A stretch of DNA of 36,806 bases, from positions 1-36,806 of the forward strand of contig QUBZ01000041.1 of assembly GCA_014338005.1 (NCBI GenBank), given 5' to 3'. Positions 1 to 6,766 of this stretch are shown here, piece by piece. Position 1 is the first letter of the stretch, and every line of letters begins with the position of its first letter. This stretch comes from Chloroflexota bacterium (GTDB taxonomy: Bacteria; Chloroflexota; Anaerolineae; Aggregatilineales; Phototrophicaceae). The position numbers were made by a program, and so were the translations under genes. The notes under the pieces are model-generated. The model had not been told where the DNA came from, did no database searches, and was given only the letters and a program-made list of their open reading frames with translations.

Positions 1-14
1 AATAGTAGACATAC

Positions 15-68
15 AAAGACCTCTGGTTGGCTTGCGATTTCACACTTCAAGCTTTACCAAAGGTCTTT
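15..68. repeat. Imperfect inverted repeat with a wide loop
   Basis: AAAGACCTCTGG (15-26) pairs with CCAAAGGTCTTT (57-68) at 11 of 12 positions across a 30-nt loop. A T-rich stretch follows on the plus strand. It could be a weak terminator for a plus-strand gene left of the window. No gene is visible in 1-144. Confidence 0.4.
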
Positions 69-94
69 CTTTTTCTCAACTACTGCCAAACTTC

Positions 95-118
95 AGGGAC
101 GCGCTAATGCGTGTCCCT
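95..118. terminator. Hairpin downstream of the secretion ATPase gene
   Basis: AGGGACGCGC (95-104) pairs with GCGTGTCCCT (109-118) with one G-T wobble and a 4-nt loop. It sits 27 bp past the minus-strand stop at 145. There is no long U-tract on either strand, so termination is inferred from the stem and its position. Confidence 0.45.
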
Positions 119-144
119 TTGCGTTAGGCATTTGGGGCGGACGG

Positions 145-1320
145 TTAACGGCGGCGCGGATGCGGCGGCACAGGCGGCAGCGGTGGAATCGGCGGCAGCG
201 GCGGGATGGGCGGCAGAGGATGGGTGAAATCGCGCGTGGGGGTGAACATAGCCGCCGGAAGCTGGATGCCCGCTGTCTGGATGCGCTGGATGAAGGTCGG
301 CACGTGGCCGTTGGAGACGAACTCACCGGCCAGTTTGCCGTCCTCTTTGACGCCCGTGACCACAAATTCAAAAATATCCTGGGTGGCGATAATGTCGCCG
401 TGCGCGCCCAGCACTTCCGCCACTTTAACGACCCGGCGCGCCCCATCCTGAAGCCGCTCGATCTGTACGATCAGGTTGATCGCGCTCGCCATCTGTTCGC
501 GCAGCGTGCGCACCGGGATGTCCATCCCGCCCATCAACGCCATCATCTCCAGGCGCGCCAGGGCATCGCGCGGGCTGGAAGCGTGCAGTGTGACCATTGA
601 GCCGTCGTGGCCTGTGTTCATGGCTTGCAGGATGTCCAGCGCCTCGCCGCCGCGCAGCTCGCCGACGATGATGCGGTCGGGGCGCATTTTGACGGCGCTT
701 TGGACAAGCTGCCGCATGGTCACTTCGCCCCGGCCTTCCAGGTTGGGCGGGCGCGTCTCCAGCACCACCTGATGTTCGTGTGGCAGCCGCAGTTCGGCAT
801 CCTGCTGAAGCACGACCAGCCGTTCGTCGGCGGGGATGAAGCCGCACAATACGTTCATCAGCGTCGTTTTGCCCGATCCCGTGCCGCCGGAAACCACGAT
901 ATTCACCCGCGCCTGGACGCAGGCGCGCAGGAATTCGACCATATCGGCGGAAATGCTTCCCCATTCGATCAGGTTTTCGATACTGATGGGGCGGTTGAAC
1001 AGCTTGCGGATGGTCAGGCTCGGCCCGGTGAGGGCGATGGGCGGCACAACCACATGCACGCGGGAAGCGTCTGCCAGCCGCGCGTCCACAATCGGGTTGG
1101 ATTCGTCGGCGCGCTGGCCGACCTTGCTGACGATGTTCTGAATGATCTCCATCAGGTGCGCCTCGTCGCGGAAGCGGCTTTCGACGCGCTCCAACCTGCC
1201 GCGCCGCTCGACGTAAATATGGTCGGGGCCGTTCACTAAAATTTCCATCACGTCGGGGTCGGCCAGGATCGGCTCCAGCGGCCCCAGGTCTGTGCCGTGT
1301 TGAGGATTTACATTGTCCAT
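145..1320 (-). CDS. cpaF: CpaF/TadA-type secretion ATPase
   Basis: Hexameric cytoplasmic ATPase of the type II/IV secretion superfamily. In this family it powers Flp/Tad pilus assembly. About 391 aa. The Walker A motif GGTGSGKTT has its lysine near residue 151; the Asp box (LQQDAELRL), the Walker B-like stretch RIIVGELRGGEA and the His box (MVTLHAS) follow in the expected order. The chosen ATG at 1318-1320 has AAAGG 7 nt upstream; the ATG directly before it (1323) is almost as good, and starts further upstream lack a Shine-Dalgarno sequence. A weak promoter may lie at 1358-1386 (GATAAT as -10). The C-terminus carries an unusual repeated Pro-Leu/Ile tail. No other Tad genes are visible; they could lie left of the window. 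Confidence 0.9.
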   Translation of the reverse strand: MDNVNPQHGTDLGPLEPILADPDVMEILVNGPDHIYVERRGRLERVESRFRDEAHLMEIIQNIVSKVGQRADESNPIVDARLADASRVHVVVPPIALTGPSLTIRKLFNRPISIENLIEWGSISADMVEFLRACVQARVNIVVSGGTGSGKTTLMNVLCGFIPADERLVVLQQDAELRLPHEHQVVLETRPPNLEGRGEVTMRQLVQSAVKMRPDRIIVGELRGGEALDILQAMNTGHDGSMVTLHASSPRDALARLEMMALMGGMDIPVRTLREQMASAINLIVQIERLQDGARRVVKVAEVLGAHGDIIATQDIFEFVVTGVKEDGKLAGEFVSNGHVPTFIQRIQTAGIQLPAAMFTPTRDFTHPLPPIPPLPPIPPLPPVPPHPRRR

Positions 1321-1395
1321 CATCGCGCCTTTCATGTGCTGTTCAACTGTTAATCTGATTATCGCGGGACTCCCATTCGGGCAGAACGGGCAGCC

Positions 1396-1415
1396 AAACA
1401 GTGCCGGCACTGTTT
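1396..1415. promoter_or_regulatory. Perfect 20-bp palindrome between the LuxR-type gene and cpaF
   Basis: AAACAGTGCC is followed directly by its reverse complement GGCACTGTTT, with no loop. It starts 2 bp past the stop of the LuxR-type gene and ends 75 bp upstream of the cpaF start. A loopless dyad suits an operator better than a hairpin terminator, but either is possible. Confidence 0.4.
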
Positions 1416-1425
1416 ATTTAACCGG
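1410..1425. repeat. 16-bp direct repeat, copy 1
   Basis: CTGTTTATTTAACCGG occurs here, over the stop codon of the LuxR-type gene, and again at 2344-2359 upstream of the same gene in the same orientation. The two copies bracket the gene. Confidence 0.6.
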
Positions 1426-2269
1426 GACGGCGCGCCCAGCCCCGGCGCAGCGCGTAAACTGCCGCTTCGGTGCGTGTGCTGACGCCCAACTTGGAGTAGA
1501 TGTTGTCCAGATGAAAATTGACGGTGCGGGCGGAAACCTTCAGCGCGCGGGCGATTTCCTTGTTGGTCAGCCCCTCGGCCAACCGCTGGATGACTTCGAT
1601 CTCGCGGGCGGTGAGTTCGACCGCCGGGGCGAAAAAAAAGCGAATTTCCAGTTCAAAATTGCCTTCCTGCCCGGCGCGCTGTTCGATCTGGCCGCCAAGC
1701 TGTTCGATGCGCGCCAGCGAAGCGCGCAGCCCGCCGGCATCGGTATGGGGCAGGCTGTTATCGGCCAGGGTCAGCGTCAGCGTTTGCTCGCGGCGTTCCA
1801 GCCGGATGGCCGCCCGCGTGGCGCGCGCTGTGTGAACGGCGCGGTCAAGCATGTCCTGCACGGCGCGAAAGAGCGCCAGTTCGATATGCAGCGGCAGCCG
1901 TTCGCGCTGGCGTTCCAGCAGCAGCGTCACCGGCAGGCCGGACGCGCGCGAAACCTGGGCGGCCAGGGCCTCTAAAGCCGGTTCGAGGCCCAGTGTTTCC
2001 AGCAGCGCCGGGTGCAGGTTGTTTTTCAGGTCGCGCGCCTGCTGCAAAAGCTGGCGCGTCAGGTTCGCCAGCACCGACACGGCCATATGCGCCTGCGGGC
2101 TGGCGGCCAGGGTTTGTTCGTAGGCGCCGGCCTGCGCTAGCAGCAGGTTGAGCGGGCTGATGATTTCGCTTTCCAGCAGGTCGGCCAGGCGGCGGCGTTC
2201 GGCCTCGCCGGCGGCTGCGGCGTCTTCCGGGGCGCTGCTGTAAAATTCGGGGGCAGATTGGTCGTCCAT
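1418..2269 (-). CDS. LuxR-type regulator with a degenerate histidine-kinase domain
   Basis: 283 aa. The C-terminus (about 217-280) is a clear GerE/LuxR helix-turn-helix (LTAREIEVIQRLAEG, then NKEIARAL, then RTVNFHLDNIYSKLGV), so DNA binding is expected. The N-terminal 210 residues align by eye with NarL-partner histidine kinases: a HisKA_3-like helix (ERRRLADLLESEII, 24-37), the segment LHPALLETLGL, and an HATPase-like part. The catalytic residues are lost: the usual LHD phospho-acceptor is LES (Glu33), the N-box Asn is Arg143, and the G1 box reads DNS (170-172). I infer a pseudokinase sensor or dimerisation domain fused to its own output domain. AAAGG lies 6 nt before the ATG. It precedes cpaF on the same strand. 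Confidence 0.85.
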   Translation of the reverse strand: MDDQSAPEFYSSAPEDAAAAGEAERRRLADLLESEIISPLNLLLAQAGAYEQTLAASPQAHMAVSVLANLTRQLLQQARDLKNNLHPALLETLGLEPALEALAAQVSRASGLPVTLLLERQRERLPLHIELALFRAVQDMLDRAVHTARATRAAIRLERREQTLTLTLADNSLPHTDAGGLRASLARIEQLGGQIEQRAGQEGNFELEIRFFFAPAVELTAREIEVIQRLAEGLTNKEIARALKVSARTVNFHLDNIYSKLGVSTRTEAAVYALRRGWARRPG

Positions 2270-2290
2270 CGGCGGCCTTTAACTTTCCCC

Positions 2291-2319
2291 TATTGTGGCT
2301 TGGTTTCAGGCGGCGGCAA
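2291..2319 (-). promoter_or_regulatory. Possible promoter of the LuxR-type gene
   Basis: On the minus strand, TTGCCG and ACAATA are separated by 17 bp and lie about 20 bp upstream of the ATG. Both boxes are only partial matches to consensus. Confidence 0.4.
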
Positions 2320-2343
2320 AACCGGCAGATGACCGGGTATGGC

Positions 2344-2359
2344 CTGTTTATTTAACCGG
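2344..2359. repeat. 16-bp direct repeat, copy 2
   Basis: CTGTTTATTTAACCGG, identical to 1410-1425. It lies just upstream of the possible promoter of the LuxR-type gene. Confidence 0.6.
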
Positions 2360-2377
2360 TGAACCCCCTCATCCCAA

Positions 2378-2407
2378 CCCTTCTCCCCCGAATTCAAGGG
2401 AGAAGGG
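2378..2407 (-). terminator. Strong hairpin after the glycosyltransferase operon
   Basis: CCCTTCTCCC (2378-2387) pairs perfectly with GGGAGAAGGG (2398-2407) over a 10-nt loop, 57 bp past the operon's last stop codon. The flanking C-rich text resembles the other G-rich intergenic repeats of this window, so it may be a repeat used as a terminator. No U-tract is present. Confidence 0.45.
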
Positions 2408-2463
2408 CTAAAAGCAGGCGATTGCTGTACCGGTTAGGGACAAAAACGCGCGCCGGCAGGGTT

Positions 2464-4284
2464 TTAACCGGCGCCGCGCAGCAGCACCGCCAGCACAAAA
2501 CGCGGCAGGCGCAGCATCCGTTTGAAGCGCCAGGGCTGCAAAAGCAGGCGGAACAGCCATTCCAGACCGGCGCGCTGCATCCACAGCGGGGCGCGCGGCA
2601 CAACCCCGGCCAAGAAGTCGAACGCGCCGCCCACGCCCATCGCCATCGCCACCTTCAGGCGGGGCAGGTTGCGGGCGATCCACTTATCCTGCTCCGGCGC
2701 GCCGTAAGCCACAAATAAAATGTCCGCGCCGCTGGCATTCACCCGCTCCACGATGGCGTCCTCGTCCTCCGGGGCGGGGCTGCCGCCGTAAATACCGGCG
2801 ATGTGCAGCCCTGGAAAACGCGCCTGTAAAACCGCCCCGGTCTGTTCCGCCACGCCGGGCGCGGCCCCCAGCAGGAACAGCCGCCAGCCGCGCTGCGCCG
2901 CGCGTTCGGCGATTTTCGGCACGCCGTCCGAGCCGGTGACGCGCTCCGGCAGGCGGTGACCCAGGCGGCGTGCGGCCCACAGCAGCCCCACGCCGTCCGG
3001 CACGCACAGGTCGGCGCGGTGCAGGATGTTCCAGAAGTTCGGGTCGCGCCGGGCGATCATGATAAATTCCGGGTTGATGGTGCAGACGTGATGGCAGGTC
3101 TGGCCGTTCGACTCGGCCACCCAGCGCCCGATCTGGTCGAGCCATTCGGGATAAGTGATGCCGTCCACCGGCAGGCCGAGGACAAAAATACGGCGCGGGA
3201 AAATCGTCCGGCGCGGCGGTTGATGTACGGCGGGCGGCGCGCCGTCCAGCAGCGACCGCGCCGCTTCTAAAACTCGCTCCGGCGTGACTATCCGCATACA
3301 GGTGCGGGCGGGGCAGCCTTCGCGCAGGCCGATGCCATGCCCGACATAGCTGCACGGGCTGCACTCCGGCGCGCTGCGGACGACCCGCGCCGCCCCGTCC
3401 GGCGGCCAGGGCCCCCAGGCGTCGGCATTACTGGGGCCAAAAACGGCCACCACCGGCACGCCGACCGCCGCCGCCAGGTGCATCACGCCGCTGTCCGCGC
3501 CGATGAACAGGCGGCAGTTCGACAGCAGCGCCGCCAGTTGGGGCAGGGTGGTCTGGCCGCTCAGGTCGAGGGATTCGTTCCGCATGGCGGCTTTGACCTG
3601 GGCCGTGCCGTCGTCCGGCCCGCCGACCAGCACGATTTTTGCGCCGTATTCGTCGTGCAGCGCGTCGGCCACCGCTGCGAAACCGGCGGCATCCCAGCGG
3701 CGCGCGCGGCTGTACCCGCCGCTGCCGGGATGGATGGCGACGGCGAGTGCTGAGAGATGAGGCATGAGGGACGAGGCATGAGGGCTGAGGGGTTCGGCGG
3801 CCACGACTGCCGGGCGGGGCGAGGAGTCCGCGCCCAGCAGTCCGACCAGATCAAGCCAGTACTGCGCCTGATGCCGCACGCCAAAACCGGCGTCCGGCAG
3901 TTTATCGGTCAGAAACCAGGCCTTGCCATTGTCCAGCCCCAGGCGGCGTTTGGCCCGCGCCGCCAGCGCAATGAGCGCGAACTTGAACGTACCGAGCCGC
4001 AGCGTGAAATGATGCAAATAAATAACCGTATCAAACCGTCCCAGGCCGAACAGCCGCCGCAGGCCGGCGGGTTTAAACAGGGCGGTCGAACTGTTGGACG
4101 CGCGCCGGTCGAAGGTGATAATTTCATCCACCAGCGGCAGGCCGCGAACGACCGGCGCGGCGTGGGCGCCGGCGAGCAGGGTGATATGGGCGTCCGGCCT
4201 GGCTTGACGCAAAGCGGCCAGCGCCGGAGTCGAGAGGATTAAATCGCCGATGTCGGCCAGTTGAACGACCAGCATACGTTCCAT
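2464..4284 (-). CDS. Two-domain glycosyltransferase: GT9 fused to WecG/TagA (GT26)
   Basis: 606 aa. Residues 1 to about 345 match the heptosyltransferase-like GT9 family (start LVVQLADIGDLILSTPAL, then IHPGSGG and FIGADSGVMHLAAAVGVPVV). Residues about 365-606 match WecG/TagA/CpsF GT26 transferases, with TINPEF (Asn404) and the PDGVGL motif (Asp430, the expected catalytic Asp). GT26 enzymes add ManNAc-type sugars to lipid-linked acceptors, so the fusion probably adds two sugars to a surface glycan; acceptor and donors cannot be read from sequence. The gene starts 10 bp after the GT4 gene and ends an operon of three. A 42-bp heptamer repeat is inserted in frame (residues 166-179) in the linker between the GT9 Rossmann halves. 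The start has only a weak upstream Shine-Dalgarno. Confidence 0.88.
   Translation of the reverse strand: MERMLVVQLADIGDLILSTPALAALRQARPDAHITLLAGAHAAPVVRGLPLVDEIITFDRRASNSSTALFKPAGLRRLFGLGRFDTVIYLHHFTLRLGTFKFALIALAARAKRRLGLDNGKAWFLTDKLPDAGFGVRHQAQYWLDLVGLLGADSSPRPAVVAAEPLSPHASSLMPHLSALAVAIHPGSGGYSRARRWDAAGFAAVADALHDEYGAKIVLVGGPDDGTAQVKAAMRNESLDLSGQTTLPQLAALLSNCRLFIGADSGVMHLAAAVGVPVVAVFGPSNADAWGPWPPDGAARVVRSAPECSPCSYVGHGIGLREGCPARTCMRIVTPERVLEAARSLLDGAPPAVHQPPRRTIFPRRIFVLGLPVDGITYPEWLDQIGRWVAESNGQTCHHVCTINPEFIMIARRDPNFWNILHRADLCVPDGVGLLWAARRLGHRLPERVTGSDGVPKIAERAAQRGWRLFLLGAAPGVAEQTGAVLQARFPGLHIAGIYGGSPAPEDEDAIVERVNASGADILFVAYGAPEQDKWIARNLPRLKVAMAMGVGGAFDFLAGVVPRAPLWMQRAGLEWLFRLLLQPWRFKRMLRLPRFVLAVLLRGAG
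3747..3788. repeat. Six-unit heptamer array inside a coding sequence
   Basis: Plus-strand units: GTGCTGA, GAGATGA, GGCATGA, GGGACGA, GGCATGA, GGGCTGA. The 42 bp is a multiple of three and is read in frame by the GT9-GT26 gene as 14 extra residues rich in Ser, His, Leu and Pro. The same kind of heptamer occurs in intergenic DNA at 6613-6636 and 18640-18667. Confidence 0.8.
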
Positions 4285-4294
4285 AAGACAAGCC

Positions 4295-5386
4295 CTACCC
4301 GGCGGTTTGTGCCGCCTCCTCCAGCGCGTCCAGCGCTAGCCGCGCGGCATCGTCCCAGGTGAAACGCGCCGCCTGATAGTAACCCCGCTCGCGCAGCGAG
4401 TCGCGCAGGGCGTCGTCGTCCGACAGCCGCCCCATCGCCCCGGTTATCGCCGTAACATCCAGCGGGTTCACCAGCAGCCCGGCCTCGCCGACCAGTTCCG
4501 GTAGGCTAGAGGTGCTGCTGGCGATGACCGGCGTGCCGCAGTGCATGGCCTCGACCACCGGGAAGCCGAAACCTTCGTACAGCGTGGGGAAAACCAGCGC
4601 CAGCGCCCCGGCCAGCAGCGCGCCCCGGTCGGCGTCGTCCACGTAACCGGGCAAAATTACGCCTTCCGCGCCGTCCACCCAGGCCGGGTCGAACAACCAG
4701 CCGCGCGCGCCCGCCAGCACCAGCCCCGCCGGGTCGTCCGGGTGGTTTTTGCGCCACAGCCTGTAAGCCTGCACAATGCGGGCGATATTTTTGCGCGGCT
4801 GGAGCGTGCCGATAAACAAAAAATAGCGCGGCGGCAGGCTGTACCGGGCGCGCGTTTGTTCCACGCTGCCGACGGGCGGCTTGTCCACGCCGGGATACAC
4901 AACACGGATTTTATCCGGCGGCGTGCCGTAAAAACGCGCCAGATCGGCGGCGGTGGCCCGGCTGTCGGCCAGGATGATGGCGGCGCGTCGGGCGCTGTGG
5001 CGCGTCGTCCAGTCGAGATAGAGCCGGTCTTTGAGCGGGTGCGCCTGCGGAAAACAGCGGAAGCCCAGGTCGTGGACGGTCACGGCGGCGCGGCCCGGAA
5101 AAACCAGCGGCAGCGTGTGCGCCGGGACGAACAGCATATCCGGGCGGTCGCGCCAGATTTCGGCGGCCAGCCGCAAATGCGTCCAGGCGCGGCGGAAGGG
5201 AATCACGCGCTGCTGCGCCCATTGCGAGGCCGGGAATAAATCCGGCGGCGGCGCATCGCGGAAGTACAGCGTCAGTTGGTGGCGCGTGTTCAGGCGGATG
5301 ATCGCGCGGATCAGTTCGATGGCGTAACGTTCGGTGCCGGTCACGCGGGCGGCGGTACACCGGCTGGCATCAATGGCGAGGCGCAT
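4295..5386 (-). CDS. GT4-family glycosyltransferase
   Basis: 363 aa retaining GT-B glycosyltransferase. The N-terminal domain begins MRLAIDASR and contains TGTERYA and the VTVHDLGF turn; the C-terminal GT4 domain has IGTLQPRKN and the E-x7-E pair at Glu271 and Glu279 (EGFGFPVVEAM). This family moves a hexose or mannose from a nucleotide donor to a growing glycan on the cytoplasmic side. Its ATG directly follows the TGA of the upstream membrane-protein gene, which supplies GAGG as Shine-Dalgarno, so the two are translationally coupled. The GT9-GT26 gene follows 10 bp downstream. Confidence 0.92.
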   Translation of the reverse strand: MRLAIDASRCTAARVTGTERYAIELIRAIIRLNTRHQLTLYFRDAPPPDLFPASQWAQQRVIPFRRAWTHLRLAAEIWRDRPDMLFVPAHTLPLVFPGRAAVTVHDLGFRCFPQAHPLKDRLYLDWTTRHSARRAAIILADSRATAADLARFYGTPPDKIRVVYPGVDKPPVGSVEQTRARYSLPPRYFLFIGTLQPRKNIARIVQAYRLWRKNHPDDPAGLVLAGARGWLFDPAWVDGAEGVILPGYVDDADRGALLAGALALVFPTLYEGFGFPVVEAMHCGTPVIASSTSSLPELVGEAGLLVNPLDVTAITGAMGRLSDDDALRDSLRERGYYQAARFTWDDAARLALDALEEAAQTAG

Positions 5387-6223
5387 TCATCCTCGCCGGA
5401 TAACCGGCAGCAGCCAGACGACCAGCAGCGCCACCACCGCTGCCGGCCATAAACCGGCGGCCATGTCCAGCAGGCTGCCGGGCAGCAGGCCGAAGGTGAC
5501 GACCAGCGCCGCCAGCCCGGAGACGGCCAGCAGCACCCCCGGCAGAATCAAACGGCGGTCGGGTGGGGCGGCCAGTGCCGCCGCCAGGAAAAAGGCCGCG
5601 CCCAGGCCGATCAACATCAACGGCCAGCCGCGCGCCGCCCCCGGCGAACCCGGCACGGCCAGCAGCGCCAGCGCGCCGCCTACACCGATCAGCGCCAGCG
5701 CCAGGAACAGGCTGCCGCGCGCCCAGCGCCCGGACGATAACCAGCGCCCGATCAGGATGATAACCAGCCCGCCGCCCAGCGCCAGCGCCACCAATCCGCC
5801 GTCCGGCGGCGATCCGGTGGTGTAGGCGAACGTCAGCCACGCGCCGAGCGCGATCAGAACCAGCGCCGGCAGAACAGACGCCACTTGCCCGCGCCGCAGC
5901 ACGACCGGCGGCGGGACGGGGAAAAACCGCTCCGGGTGTTCCAGGCGCAGGCGGCGTTCTTCGGCGGCCATCGCTTCGGCTTCCGCTTGGGCGATACGCG
6001 CCTGTTCGGCGGCTTCCTGCTCCGCCAGCATATCGCTGAGAGTGGACACCGCCGCCAGCGCCGCTTCAATGTCCAGCCCATCCGCAGCGGCGGACGTGGT
6101 TTCAGCTTCCGGTTCTGCCGGCGCGGCGGTTTCGTCCGGCGGGGCAAAACGCGCGTCGTCAGTTTCGTCCGGCGCGTCGAGCGGTTCGGTTTCAGGAGAA
6201 AAGTCGCGTTTTTCGTCGGTCAT
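5387..6223 (-). CDS. Six-pass membrane protein with an acidic N-terminus
   Basis: 278 aa, not recognised as a named family. Residues 1 to about 95 are Glu/Asp/Ala-rich and low in complexity, with a predicted helical stretch (AEQEAAEQARIAQAEAEAM). A basic turn (VVLRRGQ) then leads into six hydrophobic segments with glycine-rich loops. The start used here is the ATG at 6221-6223 (MTDEKRD); an upstream ATG at 6271 would add 16 basic residues and is less likely. It is the first gene of the operon with the two glycosyltransferases, so a role in glycan export or membrane anchoring is possible but unproven. Confidence 0.7.
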   Translation of the reverse strand: MTDEKRDFSPETEPLDAPDETDDARFAPPDETAAPAEPEAETTSAAADGLDIEAALAAVSTLSDMLAEQEAAEQARIAQAEAEAMAAEERRLRLEHPERFFPVPPPVVLRRGQVASVLPALVLIALGAWLTFAYTTGSPPDGGLVALALGGGLVIILIGRWLSSGRWARGSLFLALALIGVGGALALLAVPGSPGAARGWPLMLIGLGAAFFLAAALAAPPDRRLILPGVLLAVSGLAALVVTFGLLPGSLLDMAAGLWPAAVVALLVVWLLPVIRRG

Positions 6224-6286
6224 ACGGTTGATTGTGGCGCGTTTTGCGGCTGAACGCAAGCGGCGGCGCAACCCCTATCCCCCCGG

Positions 6287-6426
6287 CCCCCTTTCCCCGC
6301 GTGGAGAAAGGGGGAGTAAGAGTCGTTTTAAGCCCCCTCTCCATGTAATGGGGAGGGGGTTTAGGGGAGGGGTCAAAAGGCGAAAGCCCGCTTATTGAGA
6401 CGAAGTGTCTTCGTGCGATAGCCCTG
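6287..6426. repeat. Degraded MITE-like palindromic repeat
   Basis: Positions 6303-6426 align almost base for base with 20016-20138, the right part of the intact MITE. Two hairpins are visible: CCCCCTTTC/GAAAGGGGG (6287-6295, 6306-6314) and CCCCCTCTCCAT/ATGGGGAGGGGG (6333-6344, 6348-6359). The right end GCGATAGCCCTG keeps most of the terminal repeat. The left terminal repeat is absent, so this copy is truncated or recombined. Confidence 0.75.
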
Positions 6427-6445
6427 AAGCGGCCCGCGCCGGGGC

Positions 6446-6474
6446 TTGATCGGCGCGCGCGCAACTGCTATACT
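6446..6474 (+). promoter_or_regulatory. tRNA-Cys promoter
   Basis: TTGATC (6446-6451), a 17-bp spacer, then TATACT (6469-6474), close to the sigma-70 consensus. Transcription should start near 6481, about 12 nt before the tRNA. Confidence 0.75.
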
Positions 6475-6492
6475 ATCCACACATCAAACGAT

Positions 6493-6564
6493 GGCGACGT
6501 AGCCAAGTGGTAAGGCAGAGCTCTGCAAAAGCTCGATACGCCGGTTCGAATCCGGCCGTCGCCT
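6493..6564 (+). tRNA. tRNA-Cys (anticodon GCA)
   Basis: A complete cloverleaf can be drawn. The acceptor stem is GGCGACG/CGTCGCC. The D arm is GCC/GGC around the AAGTGGTAA loop. The anticodon stem GAGCT/AGCTC holds the loop CTGCAAA, giving anticodon GCA. The T arm is GCCGG-TTCGAAT-CCGGC. Position 73 is U, as expected for tRNA-Cys. The 3' CCA is not encoded. Confidence 0.97.
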
Positions 6565-6568
6565 CTGG

Positions 6569-6606
6569 AAAGACACCCGTACCAACCATATGCGGGTGTC
6601 TTTTTT
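6569..6606 (+). terminator. Rho-independent terminator of tRNA-Cys
   Basis: AAAGACACCCG (6569-6579) pairs with CGGGTGTCTTT (6593-6603), and the U-run continues to 6606. It begins 5 nt after the tRNA. Confidence 0.9.
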
Positions 6607-6612
6607 AGTTCC

Positions 6613-6636
6613 GAGTGCTGAGGGATGAGTGCCGAG
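6613..6636. repeat. Intergenic heptamer array
   Basis: GAGTGCT, GAGGGAT, GAGTGCC and a partial GAG: three and a half heptamers of the same type as at 3747-3788 and 18640-18667. Confidence 0.65.
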
Positions 6637-6646
6637 AAAAGGTTCA

Positions 6647-6680
6647 ACGCAAAGAGCGCGATTGGGGCAAAGGCGCAGAG
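6647..6680. repeat. GCAAAG/GCAGAG-type intergenic repeat
   Basis: ACGCAAAGAGCGCG is followed by GGGGCAAAGGCGCAGAG. The motif resembles 9235-9260 and 26024-26053. It does not code. Confidence 0.5.
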
Positions 6681-6732
6681 TAGGGCGGGCTTCCAAACCC
6701 ATCCCCGCCGCCCACCACACGATTTTGGGGGG

Positions 6733-6760
6733 TTTACAAATCGGCAAAAAAGGGTATGAT
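6733..6760 (+). promoter_or_regulatory. Promoter of the DUF1003 leader transcript
   Basis: TTTACA (6733-6738), a 16-bp spacer, then TATGAT (6755-6760). The predicted start is near 6767, which gives a long untranslated leader of about 285 nt before the DUF1003 start. Confidence 0.65.
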
Positions 6761-6766
6761 GAAAGT

